Of a stretch of 64,000 bases of DNA, positions 24,751 through 36,129 are shown piece by piece (position 1 is the first letter of the stretch; the number at the start of each line of letters is the position of its first letter). The notes under the pieces are model-generated. The model had not been told where the DNA came from. It was given only the letters and a program-made list of their open reading frames with translations, and searched no databases. This stretch comes from Acanthosoma haemorrhoidale. Taxonomy: Eukaryota > Arthropoda > Insecta > Hemiptera > Acanthosomatidae. Where the stretch lies: positions 123,884,639-123,948,638 of the forward strand of contig OV884009.1 of NCBI GenBank assembly GCA_930367205.1. The letters are read 5' to 3'. Made by a program: the position numbers and the translations under genes.

Positions 24751-25043
24751 ATATATATATGTGTAAGTTTGAACGTTACCGCCAAGCCTCGACACATATG
24801 TTAGGTGCCTCTACAGAGCGCACTAGTATCAAATGACGCTCCGAGCTGTAACCTCTCCTGAATAGCTGTACTCTTGTTAAGACAATGATCAACGCTTATT
24901 ATCGACAATTGTATTGATTCAGGTTAGTTTTAAGTTCTATTTGTTTATTGTAATATTTGTAGCGCGAGCTAATGTGTACATAAGTGTTCGATTTATAACT
25001 TGACAACCTCCACTTCCTTTAAGTTTCTGAATTCGAAACTTAC

Positions 25044-25067
25044 ATATATATATATATATATATATAT
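25044..25067. repeat. (AT)n microsatellite
   Basis: Uninterrupted AT dinucleotide run of about 12 units. Confidence 0.95.
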
Positions 25068-25422
25068 GTATAATAAGAAGACACATGCTTTTCTTAAGTT
25101 TATATTTGCCGCCGCTGAGCATCTAACTATAGACACCAGATGTCAGGTCGGACAGCTGTGATAGCGAAGAAATTAAATTAACTGTTAACCACATGGAAAG
25201 ATAGAATCATTTGTTTAAACGATCGAAGTTTTTATTTTAATTTAGTTTTCAAAAAGAACCTGAAATACCGATATAAGGACTTTTAATGTCGTTTCTGTTG
25301 TATTTTCAGGTGAGATGAATGTTTTGTAAATATGTTTAAAATTGTAAATACGAATTATAAATAAACTGTTGTATTTTCAGAACCGCATTTCAGTCTCTAT
25401 TTCCACCAAAGGTGAAACCTCA

Positions 25423-25429
<7 letters not shown>

Positions 25430-25478
<49 letters not shown>
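25430..25478. repeat. (AT)n microsatellite
   Basis: Uninterrupted AT dinucleotide run of about 24 units, just downstream of the last detected exon of the minus-strand gene. Length is likely to vary between individuals and assemblies. Confidence 0.95.
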
Positions 25479-25481
<3 letters not shown>

Positions 25482-25504
25482 TAATAGTATAATCTACATC
25501 TTAC

Positions 25505-25688
25505 CTTTTATAAAGTAAATTCCTTTAAGAATAAATGGAGCTGAAAGGGTAATGAATTTAATTTTCTGTTCATTACATAAATCATCAAACTGAAGTTCTC
25601 TCATTTCAGATAGAGACTCACCTCTAATTAAAATTTTGTTTCCAGAAACCTTGTATTCTTTAACAAGCTGTGTAAACCTTGGAATACT
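25505..25688 (-). CDS. Unknown minus-strand gene, exon m (last one detected)
   Basis: 184 bp, with acceptor TTATTTTAG before 25688 and donor AAAAG|GTAAGA after 25505. It starts in phase 0 and ends with one base of the next codon, so at least one further exon must exist downstream. It encodes 61 residues beginning SIPRFTQLVKEYKVSGNKI and ending SAPFILKGIYFIK. The product is not recognised. Alternating hydrophobic and charged residues suggest a folded beta-rich domain. The start phase matches the end of the exon at 30422-30569. Confidence 0.72.
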
Positions 25689-25853
25689 CTAAAATAATTA
25701 AAGGAAATGAAGAAAAATTATGTAACTTTTATCATAAAATACACTGAAGGACAAAATTAACACTCTACTCAGTTTTTTTAGTTAAAATTAAATAAATTAT
25801 CTTTCACTTTTATTTTGATTAACTATTGGTATTTAGGTGAATCAGTGTAAATA

Positions 25854-27132
25854 AAGGGTGTCCCAGAATTAATAATCTTCCTGGCGATCCTCATCACTTT
25901 GCTCCAGATAGTTTCAAATGAACCCCTTCTTTTTTCCCAATCTGAAAATTCACTACCACGTCATCGATTTGGTTTTCATTGTTTCCAATCAACAACTTAT
26001 CAACTTCTTCACGTCACTGAATTCCTTTCCTCTTTCTTTGAGAAAATGTTGAAAATTTGAGAAAATTATTAAAATAAGAACAACGTGTCTTTATAGTTGA
26101 ACATTATCTCAAAAATAATAAAAGTTTGGCAGCCGCAGTTCGAAAATTTCATACAAAATATGGTCGGAATAGTGTTTTGACTTCATCAGCTGTGAAGAGA
26201 TTAATTGAAAAATTTAGGGAGACTGCATCAGTTAGAGACACTAAACACACTGGTCGTCCAAAAACAAACATTTCAAATGTCAATATCGAAGCAGTGCGTG
26301 AGAGTGTTGTTGAAAATCCAGGAACATCAATTCGGCGTTGTAGACAAGAATTGCAAATTTCAAGAAGCTCTCTACAGCGTATACTCACTAAAGATCTGGG
26401 TCTCCATGCTTACAAAATTCAGTTAACACAACAATTGAAGCCTAATGATCATACACAGCGAAGAGAGTTCGTTGAATGGATTATTGAACATCAACAAGTG
26501 GATGCTGATTTTTCGAGCAAAATTATCCTAAGCGATGAAGCACATTTTTATCTTGATGGCTTTGTTAATCGACAAAATTGTCGCATTTAGGTTTTGGAGA
26601 ACCCACATGTGGCTGGTCAAGCAGTGACTGTTACTGGTCCTTGATATCGCGACATAACACAGTTCTTTGTGCTGAAATTGGATGATATTGATGTGGCCAA
26701 TATGTGGTTTCAACAAGATGGTGCCACATTCCATACAGCCCATGAAACAATTCAAATACTGTATGAGACATTTCCAGGTCGTGTACTCTCTCGTTTCGAT
26801 GATCAGAATTGGCCACCTAGATCGTGTGATTTAACACCTTTAGATTTTTTTTTATGCAATTATTTGAAGTCAAAGGTGTATGTCAACAAGCCCACATCCA
26901 CCCGTGCATTAAAAGAGGAAATTCAACCACATTTATGCCAAATGGTCATGGAAAATTTCGACAAAAGAGTGCGTATGTGCCAGCAAAGTCGTGGAGGCCA
27001 TTTGCCCGATGTGTTATTCCATAAATAACTCTATCCTATTTACTTTATAATTCAATAAAAAAATAACAACAAAATACTAAAAACTGTGTTTTCTATTTAA
27101 ATCAAATCTAGCGTTAATTCTGGGACACCCTT
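25854..27132 (+). mobile_element. DD41D-type mariner copy 2, nested and chimeric
   Basis: Flanked by TA at 25852-25853 and 27133-27134, with inverted repeats starting AAGGGTGTCCCAGAATTAA. The right terminal repeat is longer than the left, because from 25870 the left side switches into the 176-bp segment also found at 12811-12986. That segment replaces the inner terminal repeat, the 5' leader and the first codons of the transposase. It inserted into the 5' untranslated part of the Tc1 element, so it is the younger of the two. Confidence 0.85.
26083..27028 (+). pseudogene. Mariner (DD41D-type) transposase, copy 2
   Basis: The reading frame starts without its ATG at QRVFIVEHYLKNNKSL (26083). 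It carries the helix-turn-helix region (VKRLIEKFRETASVRDTKHT) and the first catalytic aspartate in ILSDEAHFYLDG (about 26528). A stop follows at 26588-26590, and part of the core region is missing after ENPHV. The frame resumes at 26669 with WFQQDG (second aspartate) and TPLDFFLCNYLKSKVY (third aspartate), and ends at TAA 27026-27028. The second and third aspartates are 41 residues apart. The lost start, the stops and the deletion make it inactive. Confidence 0.85.
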
Positions 27133-27280
27133 TATAAACTGTGAATAATGCTTTGTTTACTCTAAAGTCCCTTTTGCACGAACAGTAGCATTTGATCCAT
27201 CCAATCTACACATCATAAAATCCATTCTCACTCATTCTTTCTCTTTATAAACTCTTTGCAAATGGTTTTAATTTTGTATA

Positions 27281-28303
27281 ATGGCCCCAGTACGGCATTT
27301 AAATGAATATGATTGCATTAGGGCTGTGGCATTGATAGAGGAAGGGTACATTCGCCAGGAGACTAAGTGCACATAACTCATCTATAGGCAGGGCTCTGAA
27401 GTAATTTAGGGAGACGGACCATCACCCAAGAAAAAAGGAGCAGGGTCGGCCAGCATAGATGTAGAACAGTCAATAGGTAGATCCGGCACCTGGCTTTGCG
27501 AAACCGAAGCATCACCCGAAATGAGATAAAAAGTCTCATAAGGCAAGTCCCGAAATGTTTCCATATCCAGCAGGACTGTAAGAAGAAGGCTTAATGAAAA
27601 TAACCTTAGGGCTCGACATCTTGCCCGAGGACCTCACTTTACCACAGCTCACATAATGGCCAGGTTCAGTTTGCACGTGAACATGTGAATTGGACTTTGG
27701 AAAACTGGAAGAGTTCTCTTGACAGATGAGAGAGAGAGAGAGTTGGTCTCAAGTCTTCAGATGGCCGTAATTTAACATGGAGACAGCCAGGAGAGAGGTA
27801 TGCCCCATCCTGTATGGTTCCCAGCTGGCATTTTGTGGTGGCTCGCGGATGTTCTGGGGTGGAATTTTTGTTGACACTCGTACTGTATTGGTTGTTGTAC
27901 AGGGAAGGTCCCTAAAATAGAGGTACTTAGAAGACATAATCGAAGAACATGTAGTGCCGTTTGCTCCCTACATTAACGAGGGATTCTTGTTAATGCATGA
28001 TAATGCCAGACCCCACAGAGCACGAATAATTGATGATTACCTGATTGAGGTTGGGATTGAGCGCTTGGTGTGGCCACCACAGAGTCCAGACTTAAATCCT
28101 ATTGAACACGTCTGGGATCAACTGAAGTGAAGAGTACAGTGTAGGAATCTATGCCCTATTATATTACCCTTGAAAAATTGGAAAGGGTTGTTGTTGAAGA
28201 GTGGGACAATATTCCTCAGTACTTCATTAAAAACCTCTTCCAATCAATGCCAAGGCGTTTAAGAGATGTGATTTCTGCCAGAGGCGGAAGTACACATTAT
28301 TGA
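27281..28303 (+). pseudogene. Tc1-like DD34E transposase pseudogene
   Basis: It begins MAPVRHLNEYDCIRAVALIE and shows the GRGRP AT-hook-like linker in a shifted frame. The C-terminal catalytic block is well kept: MHDNARPHRARI (second aspartate, about 28000) and QSPDLNPIEHVWDQLK, where the glutamate completes the triad at the DD34E spacing of Tc1 elements. Many stops and frameshifts in between, and a GA repeat near 27730, have destroyed the frame. It ends at TGA 28301-28303. Confidence 0.8.
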
Positions 28304-29109
28304 GTATATTTTCTTTAAAAAAAATTTTCCATATTAAATTTTTTTTTACAATATTTTTTATTTTACTCATTATGCATCTTCGATTATCTATGTAAAATAC
28401 AATTTAGTTTTCAAATAACTTATTTTTTCAGCCAAAAATAGTTTTGAAATCTTTCACAAATTAGAAAGCTTGCAAAAAATACGAGTGGTGTGTTAATTTT
28501 ATCCATTAGTCTATATCACTTCAGTAAATTAAAATTATAGATTAGGCTAATTTCAATTTGACAAATATTTTTCTCAGTTTTTTCTTAAGTTCGGTTTCCT
28601 GCAGTGCACCTGGGCGTAGTTACACAACATCTCAACCCTAGTGCAATCTGTTAGTAGCCCCATAAACACTTGGTGTCAGCTAGTGCTACCTAGCCTCAAA
28701 GATAGTCAAACTAAGTACCAGCAAGCCCTCTACTCACTAAATTCTTATTTAAAGCAAAGTAGAATGTATGAAACTAACTATTAGTAAACATGTAAAATAA
28801 AGCAGAAGGAAGCAAACCAAAATGTATTGTGGAGAATGCAAAGTGAAATTGTGTTATCTTTTGCTTCAAAAATGTTCATAACATAAAAGATTCATTTCAG
28901 ATATTGTATGTGTTAAACAGTGAATGGTATATTCTAAATATGTTCTTAATAGTCTTCTTTGGATTATTATACCATGATCAATTTGAAATTTGTCCAAGAT
29001 GAAAATAATAAACTTAGAAAAAATTATCAAACATGAAAGATAGAATAGAAAATAATGATATGCAGAACATAATATACAAAATTAATTCTAAGTATTTCAA
29101 GGATAAATG

Positions 29110-29800
29110 TTATAATGGTGAAATCGCACACACTTGAAGAAATAGATTATCACAACATAGACATGATTGTAAAAATCCGAAGAATTTAAATTCCACAGCA
29201 TTAGCCAATCACAGTATTATTCAAAAGCATGGTTTTGACGTTGACTGAACAAAAATTATTGGAAAAAAAGATAATAACAGATCTTATAAACATTTAGAAT
29301 CAATTCGCATAACCAAAATCATACTGTGAACTTTAAAACAGATGTAAAAGGAATAGGTTTTCACTATGTTGACATAATTAATAAGTTAAATTTTTAAATT
29401 TATTTTTATAATAATAGCTGACAAGTAGACAGATCAGATTGTGCACATGAAATAGAACTTTGGACTGACAACAGAAAGTAACCTTTAGCCACAATTGATG
29501 TCAGAGAAGGCAGACTAATATCAAGAAGACGGACATATACTATTCCAAAAAAAATTGTTTATATAAACCGATAACAATTTATCGATCTACTTAATACTTA
29601 TTATTTTGATTTGAAATGACACATGTGAGCATTAAATTTTGTTTTTAAAATTTTTGAAACATTACTTTTTTAATAAAAGAATAAGTTTTAATTATTTTGA
29701 TTCTATCAATATTTTTCTTCTGATTGTATAGGGATTGCTTGATGATGATGGACTGTAAAAGTCCAAAACCTCGCATTACTATATGAATACATAATAAAGA
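29110..29800 (+). mobile_element. Penelope-like element, 3' part
   Basis: The translation at about 29150-29330 reads ISQHRHDC.KNPKNLNSTALANHSI followed by IIQKHGFDVD in overlapping frames. It resembles the C-terminal GIY-YIG endonuclease part of Penelope-like retroelements. The downstream stretch at 29730-29800 contains TTGATGATGATGGACTGTAA and AAACCTCG, the kind of 3' end these elements carry. It is 5'-truncated, so the reverse transcriptase is absent. It lies in an intron of the minus-strand gene. Confidence 0.6.
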
Positions 29801-30421
29801 TCAATAAAGAAGGATATTGTGCACAATGCTGTAATTATTTTAACAAATGTATTTACTTATATAACTTCAACAATTCATTTAATTTTCAATTGAAAGGTAA
29901 TAAGCCTAATTTGGTCAGCAAGTCTTTGAGGTGTTATTTTTATTTCTGGGAATCAATCCTTCCAAAAATGGACTTACTAACTTTTGTTACTAATAATTAT
30001 CAATCATTTTTAACACCTACTTTCTTTTCTTGTTATTAGAACCTGGCGCAGACATACATAGCATGTTAAAATGTCTCCCATTAATAAATTGATGAAAGCC
30101 CAACAACTATGTTTGTATGTATAAATAAAGTAAAATTGAATTAGTGATAGAATTGAGTGATTGGAATTAGCCTACATTTATTTACCAGTGATTACAGCTA
30201 CATTTCTAAAAATTTATTTTCACAGCCATAGTCTTGTCTTTCATTTGGATACTAAAGTTATACAAATAATTGCTAACAATAAATAATTACAAACAGTATA
30301 TAATAATTTTAAAAGATAAGAAAATTATATTTAAAAAAAAATATTAATTATGTCTTTAAGACATTCATAAATCAAATTTGCATTAAAAATATAAAGAGTC
30401 AATTATACCATGTTTACTAAC

Positions 30422-30569
30422 CAAACTTAATGGCGTGCATTCGAGCAGATTTAAGGCTATTTTTCTATTAAATTTAATTTCCCATGAATCAATGTATGGT
30501 TCTAAAATATAAATGAAGTCACTTTCAAATTTTAATGTTGAATAATACTCAGCTGCACTTCTAACATCA
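30422..30569 (-). CDS. Unknown minus-strand gene, exon l
   Basis: 148 bp, acceptor ATTTTTAG before 30569 and donor TTTG|GTTAGT after 30422. It supplies one base to finish the split codon (aspartate) from the exon at 30640-30727 and ends in phase 0. It encodes 49 full residues starting DVRSAAEYYSTLKFESDF and containing ILEPYIDSWEIKFN. This tract distantly recalls the EPW-type tract of VPS13 proteins, but that is not enough to name the gene. It lies only 70 bp downstream of the preceding exon, the shortest intron seen in this gene. Confidence 0.78.
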
Positions 30570-30639
30570 CTAAAAATGAGAAATTGTTTACTATAGATAA
30601 CAGGTTTAACTGCTAAGAGTATCTGACAGTAAAACTTAC

Positions 30640-30727
30640 TCTTTAACTTTACAGCACTTCTTTATTCTGAATCCAAGAAACATATATGAATTATTAACTT
30701 CAACATGTATATCTTTGAGTGAAATAT
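30640..30727 (-). CDS. Unknown minus-strand gene, exon k
   Basis: 88 bp, acceptor TTTTTTGTAG before 30727 and a strong donor AAAGA|GTAAGT after 30640. Two bases complete the codon begun at 34197 (tyrosine), then 28 residues follow, ISLKDIHVEVNNSYMFLGF and a basic KKCCKVK end. It finishes with two bases of a codon completed by the next exon. The alternating pattern suggests beta strands. Confidence 0.78.
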
Positions 30728-31309
30728 CTACAAAAAACAACACATTTTTCAATCATTAGAATAAAAATATGGACCATTACAGACTATGGTGAGCATGCAA
30801 TTTAGTGGTTGATAAGGAGATACTGTTTCTTAATCACCAATTATTTGAAGGGAATTGGTAGTATGTATTCATTATCATGCTCCAATTGCCAGGTTCCCTA
30901 ACCAAATGAAGGGTGAGATACCAACATAACAGAAGATAGATGAGTGCCAGAAGAGATTCATAAATTTACTGTTGACAAACAGCAGATAGGATACGTAATA
31001 AAATGATTGCCAGAACTGCCCAATCTGGGAAACCCGTTACCATAAATATGCAATCTAGTGTGTAATTCATGGTAGCTCCTCACTCACATGTCAATAATAT
31101 TAAGATAATTCTTAATATTTATCAGAACTATTTAAAATCATAAATCATGTATGTAAGCCAGGGGTGGACCAGGATTTTGATTTTTTTAATTTGTTCTACA
31201 ACTTTTAACCGGATTTTCATTATAATTATAATTACTGAAAATCAGAATTAACGGAATAACTGGATATGTGGCACATAATCAGTGATGGGCCTTTCTAATT
31301 TATTTATTC

Positions 31310-32290
31310 CGTTCCTTTTGTGTTCCAAGCAGCCTTGACATTTTGTTACACTTTGCTGTTACCTGACAAGCATTCAATTGAGCGAGAACCGACATATCTA
31401 CTGCTTTCCTTTATGTTTTTGTCCTCTCTCTCCCCCATGAATAGTGTCCTAACCACATACCCTGTTGAAGCCCAACCCCTCCCTGCTCGTCACAGTGAAC
31501 TCCTTCAATTCTTCTTTGAAAACATTTATCATATAATAGCAGTCTCCAAATCCTGGCTTAAACCAGATATCTCTTCATTTTCTGTTTCTATCCCCAACCA
31601 TCCTTTCTCCACCATGATCGGTCTGAACTGAACGGTGGTGGTGTCTGCCTGTCCACTATAGCTGCAGGTCCCGAATCCTCTAATCCTCTCCATCCAGACT
31701 ATAGAATACCTCTTCGCTGAAGTTTCCTACTACTCCAAACGGATCCTCTACTCTGCCATTTATCATTCTCCTCAAGCTCCCTTCGATCCTGTATTAATAT
31801 CAACTCTCCTCAACCTTGTTTCTTCATTTAATCATATCATTTTAGGAGCTAATCTAAATACCAATTTTCATAGGAATCTTCAGACAAATGCTCCCTTGTC
31901 AACCTTACCACTTCCTTGTATCTCTTTTTAGTCCCATATTCTGCTATCCATCATAAGGCTATCTCATATTTCTGGTTAGATCTTTTTATCATAGACTCCC
32001 CCCATCAACCTAATTTCCTCTTTTCAGCTTCCAGTGCCTTTCCATTTGGCCCATCTCTTTCCCTATCATACAATCTTGATGTCACTCTTCCCTCTCCAGG
32101 AATATCGCCTACCGTAACCTCAATTCTCTGATATTTGAGACCATCCAACCTGATCTGAAGAAAACTCAATGGAATATTTTATATTCCTCCACCTATGCTC
32201 TATCAATGGTTGATTTCCTTACCGCCAACCTGTTCATAATCATCCAAAAGCTCTTAACAATTTCTAAGCTTAAACCTTCTTTGGGTTTGA
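31310..32290 (+). mobile_element. Non-LTR endonuclease fragment, family B copy 2
   Basis: The + strand translation gives IIAVSKSWLKPDISSFSVS (about 31530), then in shifted frames LFAEVSYYSKRILYSAIYH and LILGANLNTNFHRNLQTNA (about 31840), which follow the order of an apurinic-type endonuclease domain. The aspartate of the usual GD-N motif is altered (GANLN). Many stops. The same family is seen at 22540-22960, and the fragments at 53720-55100 and 58250-58740 may be other parts of the same element type. Confidence 0.65.
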
Positions 32291-34196
32291 TACCATCAAA
32301 GTTTGATACAAACAAAGTTTACATGTGCATTCCAATACAATCCCAAACTCTTTGATACAAAAAAAACACAACAATTCCCAAACATTTTGATTAAAAAAAA
32401 ACTCCCAAACACATTGATGCAAAACAAAAACAATATGTGTACATAAACTTAAATATGCAACCAGTAATCAAGGTTAAAATTACTTTATAAATTGTAGCAA
32501 TAAAGGTAAAAAAAAAAATCCGGTTGAACCACACATGATTAACAAAATGACAAGGGCAACAAAGAGGGAAGCCAATACTGATATGTAAGGAAGACTTTTT
32601 TTTTTGGCTTGCCTGCTCCATGGAGGATGTGCCGACCTTCTCTTTGCTTTCAGAAGTGATGGGTAGGAATCAACCTCAACGCTCTTTCCCATAGTTATTT
32701 ATAGCTGGTGAGTGAAGTCTACAAATCTGATCCAGATATCTGGATTAAGAACCGGGTGACCTTGTGTATATGTTTTTTTTTTTAATTTTGACCACTGGAC
32801 TAACTGTAATTGCATTTAAGTTGTTACATATTTCTGTGAAAATAAATACATGTACATATTTTACTTTTTTTTATTACATATAAATTCCAGCCCTAGTTAT
32901 TAGTTGAATATGGATAAAATTTCGTTTTTTAGATATTATTTTCAACCAGTTTTGCAACTATCAATACAAATTTGTATAATTTGGGAATCTCATTGTGTCA
33001 AGTTGTATTAAATTGTTCTGAATATTGAATTAAAGGTACGTAGAATATTTTGTTCTGAAAGGGAATAACGTTTTATTAAATTAATACCATATATTTTTAG
33101 AATTTAAAGGCATATAAGTGATGTTTTTGTTAAATTTAATAGTTTAAAAATTTTGACAGTACTACTAAATTTTCAAAAATTTTGTTTATCTTACCTGGGT
33201 GATATTTCATGGTTACACTAAGTTTTCAGTTGAGATACTTTGAATAAATGTAGTGTTTGGCCAGGCCAGTGTGTCTGTACCTTTAAGGAAACCCACTTGG
33301 TGACAGGTATCAGGAAATAAACCCTGGCAATTAACTATGACCTGTGGGGATAGTCACTTTAATGGGGGGGGGGGGGAGTAGGCTGCCTATAAATGCAGTG
33401 TTTAAGAGGCAGACTGGTTTTTTCTTCTCATGCAAAAACTTCAGACCAGTCAATGAGTTAAGTTAGTCAGAGGCCATGAGATCTCATGGTGCTGCCAAAA
33501 CAGGAGGATCAAAGAAAACCATATAAGACTACACACCGCCCAAAATCAAAGAAAATCCATAATATTAATATTAGTATTGAGTAATTATTATTTTATGAAT
33601 ATAAACTCCCAACAAAATTGTAAATACAAAACATTTAAAATAGTGAAGCTATACAATAGGACCATATCTCTTTTGAACCCTGAGATTATATTAATTTAAA
33701 ACATTATAAATGAACTATTATTCTTAATCATTTTTTATGAATGTCCTTCTACCTTTCATGATAAGAAAGTAAAAAAATATTTTAAAATAAAGTGGAATCA
33801 TTAAAATATAATGGTAATTTGATATTTTAAATATTTTTTTATTATCCAAATAGATGCTTTATAACTAGCATAATAAATAATTACGCTCAGGCTGTTTTAT
33901 CTCTTTACTTCATTTCATTAAGGGAAAGTTTATTTCTTGTCTCAAGGATAGTTATATAATTTGAAACAGGAGTGTAAGATGAATACCTGTTAGGTAATTA
34001 AGGTGTATCTATTCATATAAGGAGATTACTACACATATCTTGGCATCACTTGTGGGTAATGAGTTATGCCAAATTATACAGACAACCACACACAGCAAGT
34101 GTATTATTCCCTAAACCACACTATTCCTCATTTTAATTAGTACACATCTATAAATAAAAATACAAGACTAACCGTATTCATTTCAGATTTACTTAC
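32291..34196. other. Intron DNA of the minus-strand gene
   Basis: AT-rich intron sequence between the exons at 34197-34273 and 30640-30727. It contains repeated GTTTGATAC-type motifs at about 32290-32420, a G13 tract near 33363, and the short repeat shared with 360-405 near 32855-32900. No exon and no recognisable transposon protein was found. Confidence 0.45.
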
Positions 34197-34273
34197 ATTT
34201 TGAATCTTTAATTAAGTAGAACTGTTTTTCAGAGTCGATTGCCAATAGTTCTATGTTTGTGCTATTATAAGTC
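34197..34273 (-). CDS. Unknown minus-strand gene, exon j
   Basis: 77 bp, acceptor TTTTTTTACTCCTAG before 34273 and strong donor AAAT|GTAAGT after 34197. One base completes an arginine codon with the previous exon, 25 full residues follow (TYNSTNIELLAIDSEKQFYL and onwards), and one base is left for the next exon. The hydrophobic-polar alternation resembles a beta-hairpin. Product unknown. Confidence 0.8.
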
Positions 34274-34719
34274 CTAGGAGTAAAAAAAAATATAAGTATA
34301 AATCTCAGATCTATGAAGTTGGCTGTTTGAAAGAAAATAATTAAGACTAAGTTATTAAATTAAATAATTAGCAACTGTAAGATGGTGAAGGAAGACATCA
34401 CTACAAATTGGACACTGAAATGACAGAAATTATTGTTTTTAAACTCCCAGAAATTCTATATTTTAAAATTTTAGTGGATCAATCACTGCAACATTATAAT
34501 ACTATCTAATATTTTTTTTTTAATACAATCTTCAAAACACTTCCTGACTCAAGTTGTGTTTATATTATGATTTCTATTTCAATAAAACACCCAAAATAAA
34601 ATGTTGACTGTTTTCCTGTAGTTTTATGTAAACCAATTGTATTAATCCATTTACTTTGTAGAAAAAACAAACAATAAAACTTAAAAAGACACACCCAGAA
34701 TAATGTGGGTGGGGATGAT

Positions 34720-35088
34720 CCAGATACAGGAGAATGACTTTTTCTTTAGTAAAAACAACATATTACAAGCTCAACATTGACTCATCCCTGACCCTAAAAA
34801 TCTATCTGAAGCATCTGTCATCGAAGAATTTCTTTCTACGCCAATTCATCTATCTCTCCCACTTAAAGCAGTTCACTCTTCCAAGGAAAAACACCACCAA
34901 GAAACAAATCACACAGCCATAATATATTCTTTGAACTATGCACTTTTCTCTTCTTTGGAAATTTTCTATTACAATATTATTCCACAAGCCTCGGAAACCA
35001 CCTAATAGCCCTTCGTCCCAATAGCCCAATTCTCTCCGAAATTTTCAAGAAAATCCTTATTAAACATCTCCTTCCCATTTTAAGTTAA
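34720..35088 (+). mobile_element. Possible reverse transcriptase fragment
   Basis: Near 35020-35085 the + strand reads SEIFKKILIKHLLPIL after a degraded RPIS-like tract. This is the pattern of a conserved block in non-LTR reverse transcriptases. The rest has no clear match. It may be a further family B piece. Confidence 0.4.
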
Positions 35089-35089
35089 T

Positions 35090-35490
35090 CATCGGCGGTT
35101 AAGCTTGATTAAAAAAAAATAGGAAAGAGGGAAATGAACGACACTCTCAAACTTCTGTAAAAAGACTACTTTATTGTCTCTAGTAATCCGACATATATAG
35201 GATCATGGGTTGTTTACATTCCATGATCATATTAGTTTTTAACATAGACTTGCCTCTGGCTTTAACTCCCCCCTGCCAGTTCCTGACCATCTGTCGGGAA
35301 CTCAAACTTAACAATTATGCTAATTGTTTACAGTTCTGACATAATAATTTCCTGCTGACCTAGAGCAGCACAACACTGTCCGATTACCCACGATGTCCGA
35401 AAAGGATTTCAAAGGGTGAGAACCCGTTGGTCGTGTGAACCGAATGGTTATATGTAATGACCGCCCTAAGCCTTGCTTCTGCTGGCTCCA
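35090..35490 (-). mobile_element. Ty3/Gypsy 3' end (integrase end, purine tract, LTR)
   Basis: On the minus strand 35490-35387 encodes AEARLRAVITYNHSVHTTNG and PFEILFGHRG, a typical Gypsy integrase tract. About 110 bp further on is a purine tract (GGCAGGGGGGAG, about 35266-35277). An LTR-like sequence with an AATAAAG signal near 35170 follows, ending about 35090. The rest of the open frame upstream of 35490 does not match pol. Only the 3' end of the element survives. Confidence 0.55.
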
Positions 35491-36129
35491 ACCCTTTGTC
35501 GGCATTGTAGACGCAGAGATGATTGCCTAAGGTCAATTCCTCCTCGGCTCTTTGGGTGCCCTGGGGTATTGACATGCATATGCAGAAGTACTCTTCCAGG
35601 CTGAAGAATCTATGCCGGGAGAGAGGTGCCACTAAAAGATCTAGGGTATGGGTATAAGAACATAGGTTGGTGCGGAGAACAAGTTGTGGCGGTACATAAG
35701 GGGGATCGAATGCTGTGTAGCGCATCATTCAGAACTAGTTCCCATTGTTTGGTTTTGAGGCCATGTGATCTTGATGCTCAATTAATTGTGACTAAAATCA
35801 CCAAGTAGGACCTTTCTTTCAAATTGGCCATTCCCTCATGGGTAAACAGTGGTTCGGCTGGTTGCCACTCCTCTCTTGGGCAAAAAGGTCTTTAACACTT
35901 GAACGGAGGTGCCTTGATTGCTGTGGATGTACAGTAGGAGTCCAAACAATGAGAACTGGTCAGTTAGATGCCACAGAAATGTTCCCCAGATATTAGTAAT
36001 AATAATGATAATAAGTTGTAATCAAGTAGTAAGAATGTCTTTAACAATAATCAAAACAGATTCACAGCTGCAAACAGGACACTAAGTGAGGTCACAAACA
36101 TGTGGAAAAAAGTTATAAACATATCACAC
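35491..36129. other. Intron DNA of the minus-strand gene
   Basis: Includes open frames on both strands at 35384-35808 that are not recognised beyond the Gypsy tract. These could be more of that element, rearranged. No exon of the host gene was found. Confidence 0.4.

Larger units (their letters stand above)
25742..28511 (+). mobile_element. Tc1-like element interrupted by a mariner
   Basis: The ends are imperfect inverted repeats: CACTGAAGGACAAAATTAAC at 25742 and its diverged complement ending CCATTAGTC at 28511. TA dinucleotides flank both ends (25740-25741 and 28512-28513). Without the nested mariner (25854-27132) the element is about 1.49 kb, close to the usual Tc1 length of about 1.6 kb. 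The whole nest lies in an intron of the minus-strand gene, in opposite orientation. Confidence 0.8.

Noticed and set aside
24748..25067. Apparent inverted repeats around AT-rich tracts with GTAAGTTT motifs
   Set aside because: The similarity rests mainly on AT dinucleotide repeats and about ten flanking bases, too little to define a mobile element.
30422..30569. Naming the minus-strand gene VPS13 on the basis of an EP-x-x-x-SW tract
   Set aside because: One short tract is not enough. The order of the other blocks does not match what I know of VPS13, so the gene stays unnamed.
35384..35728. The whole 114-codon minus-strand frame as a Gypsy integrase
   Set aside because: Only the last third or so matches an integrase. 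The upstream part shows no similarity and was left out of the call.
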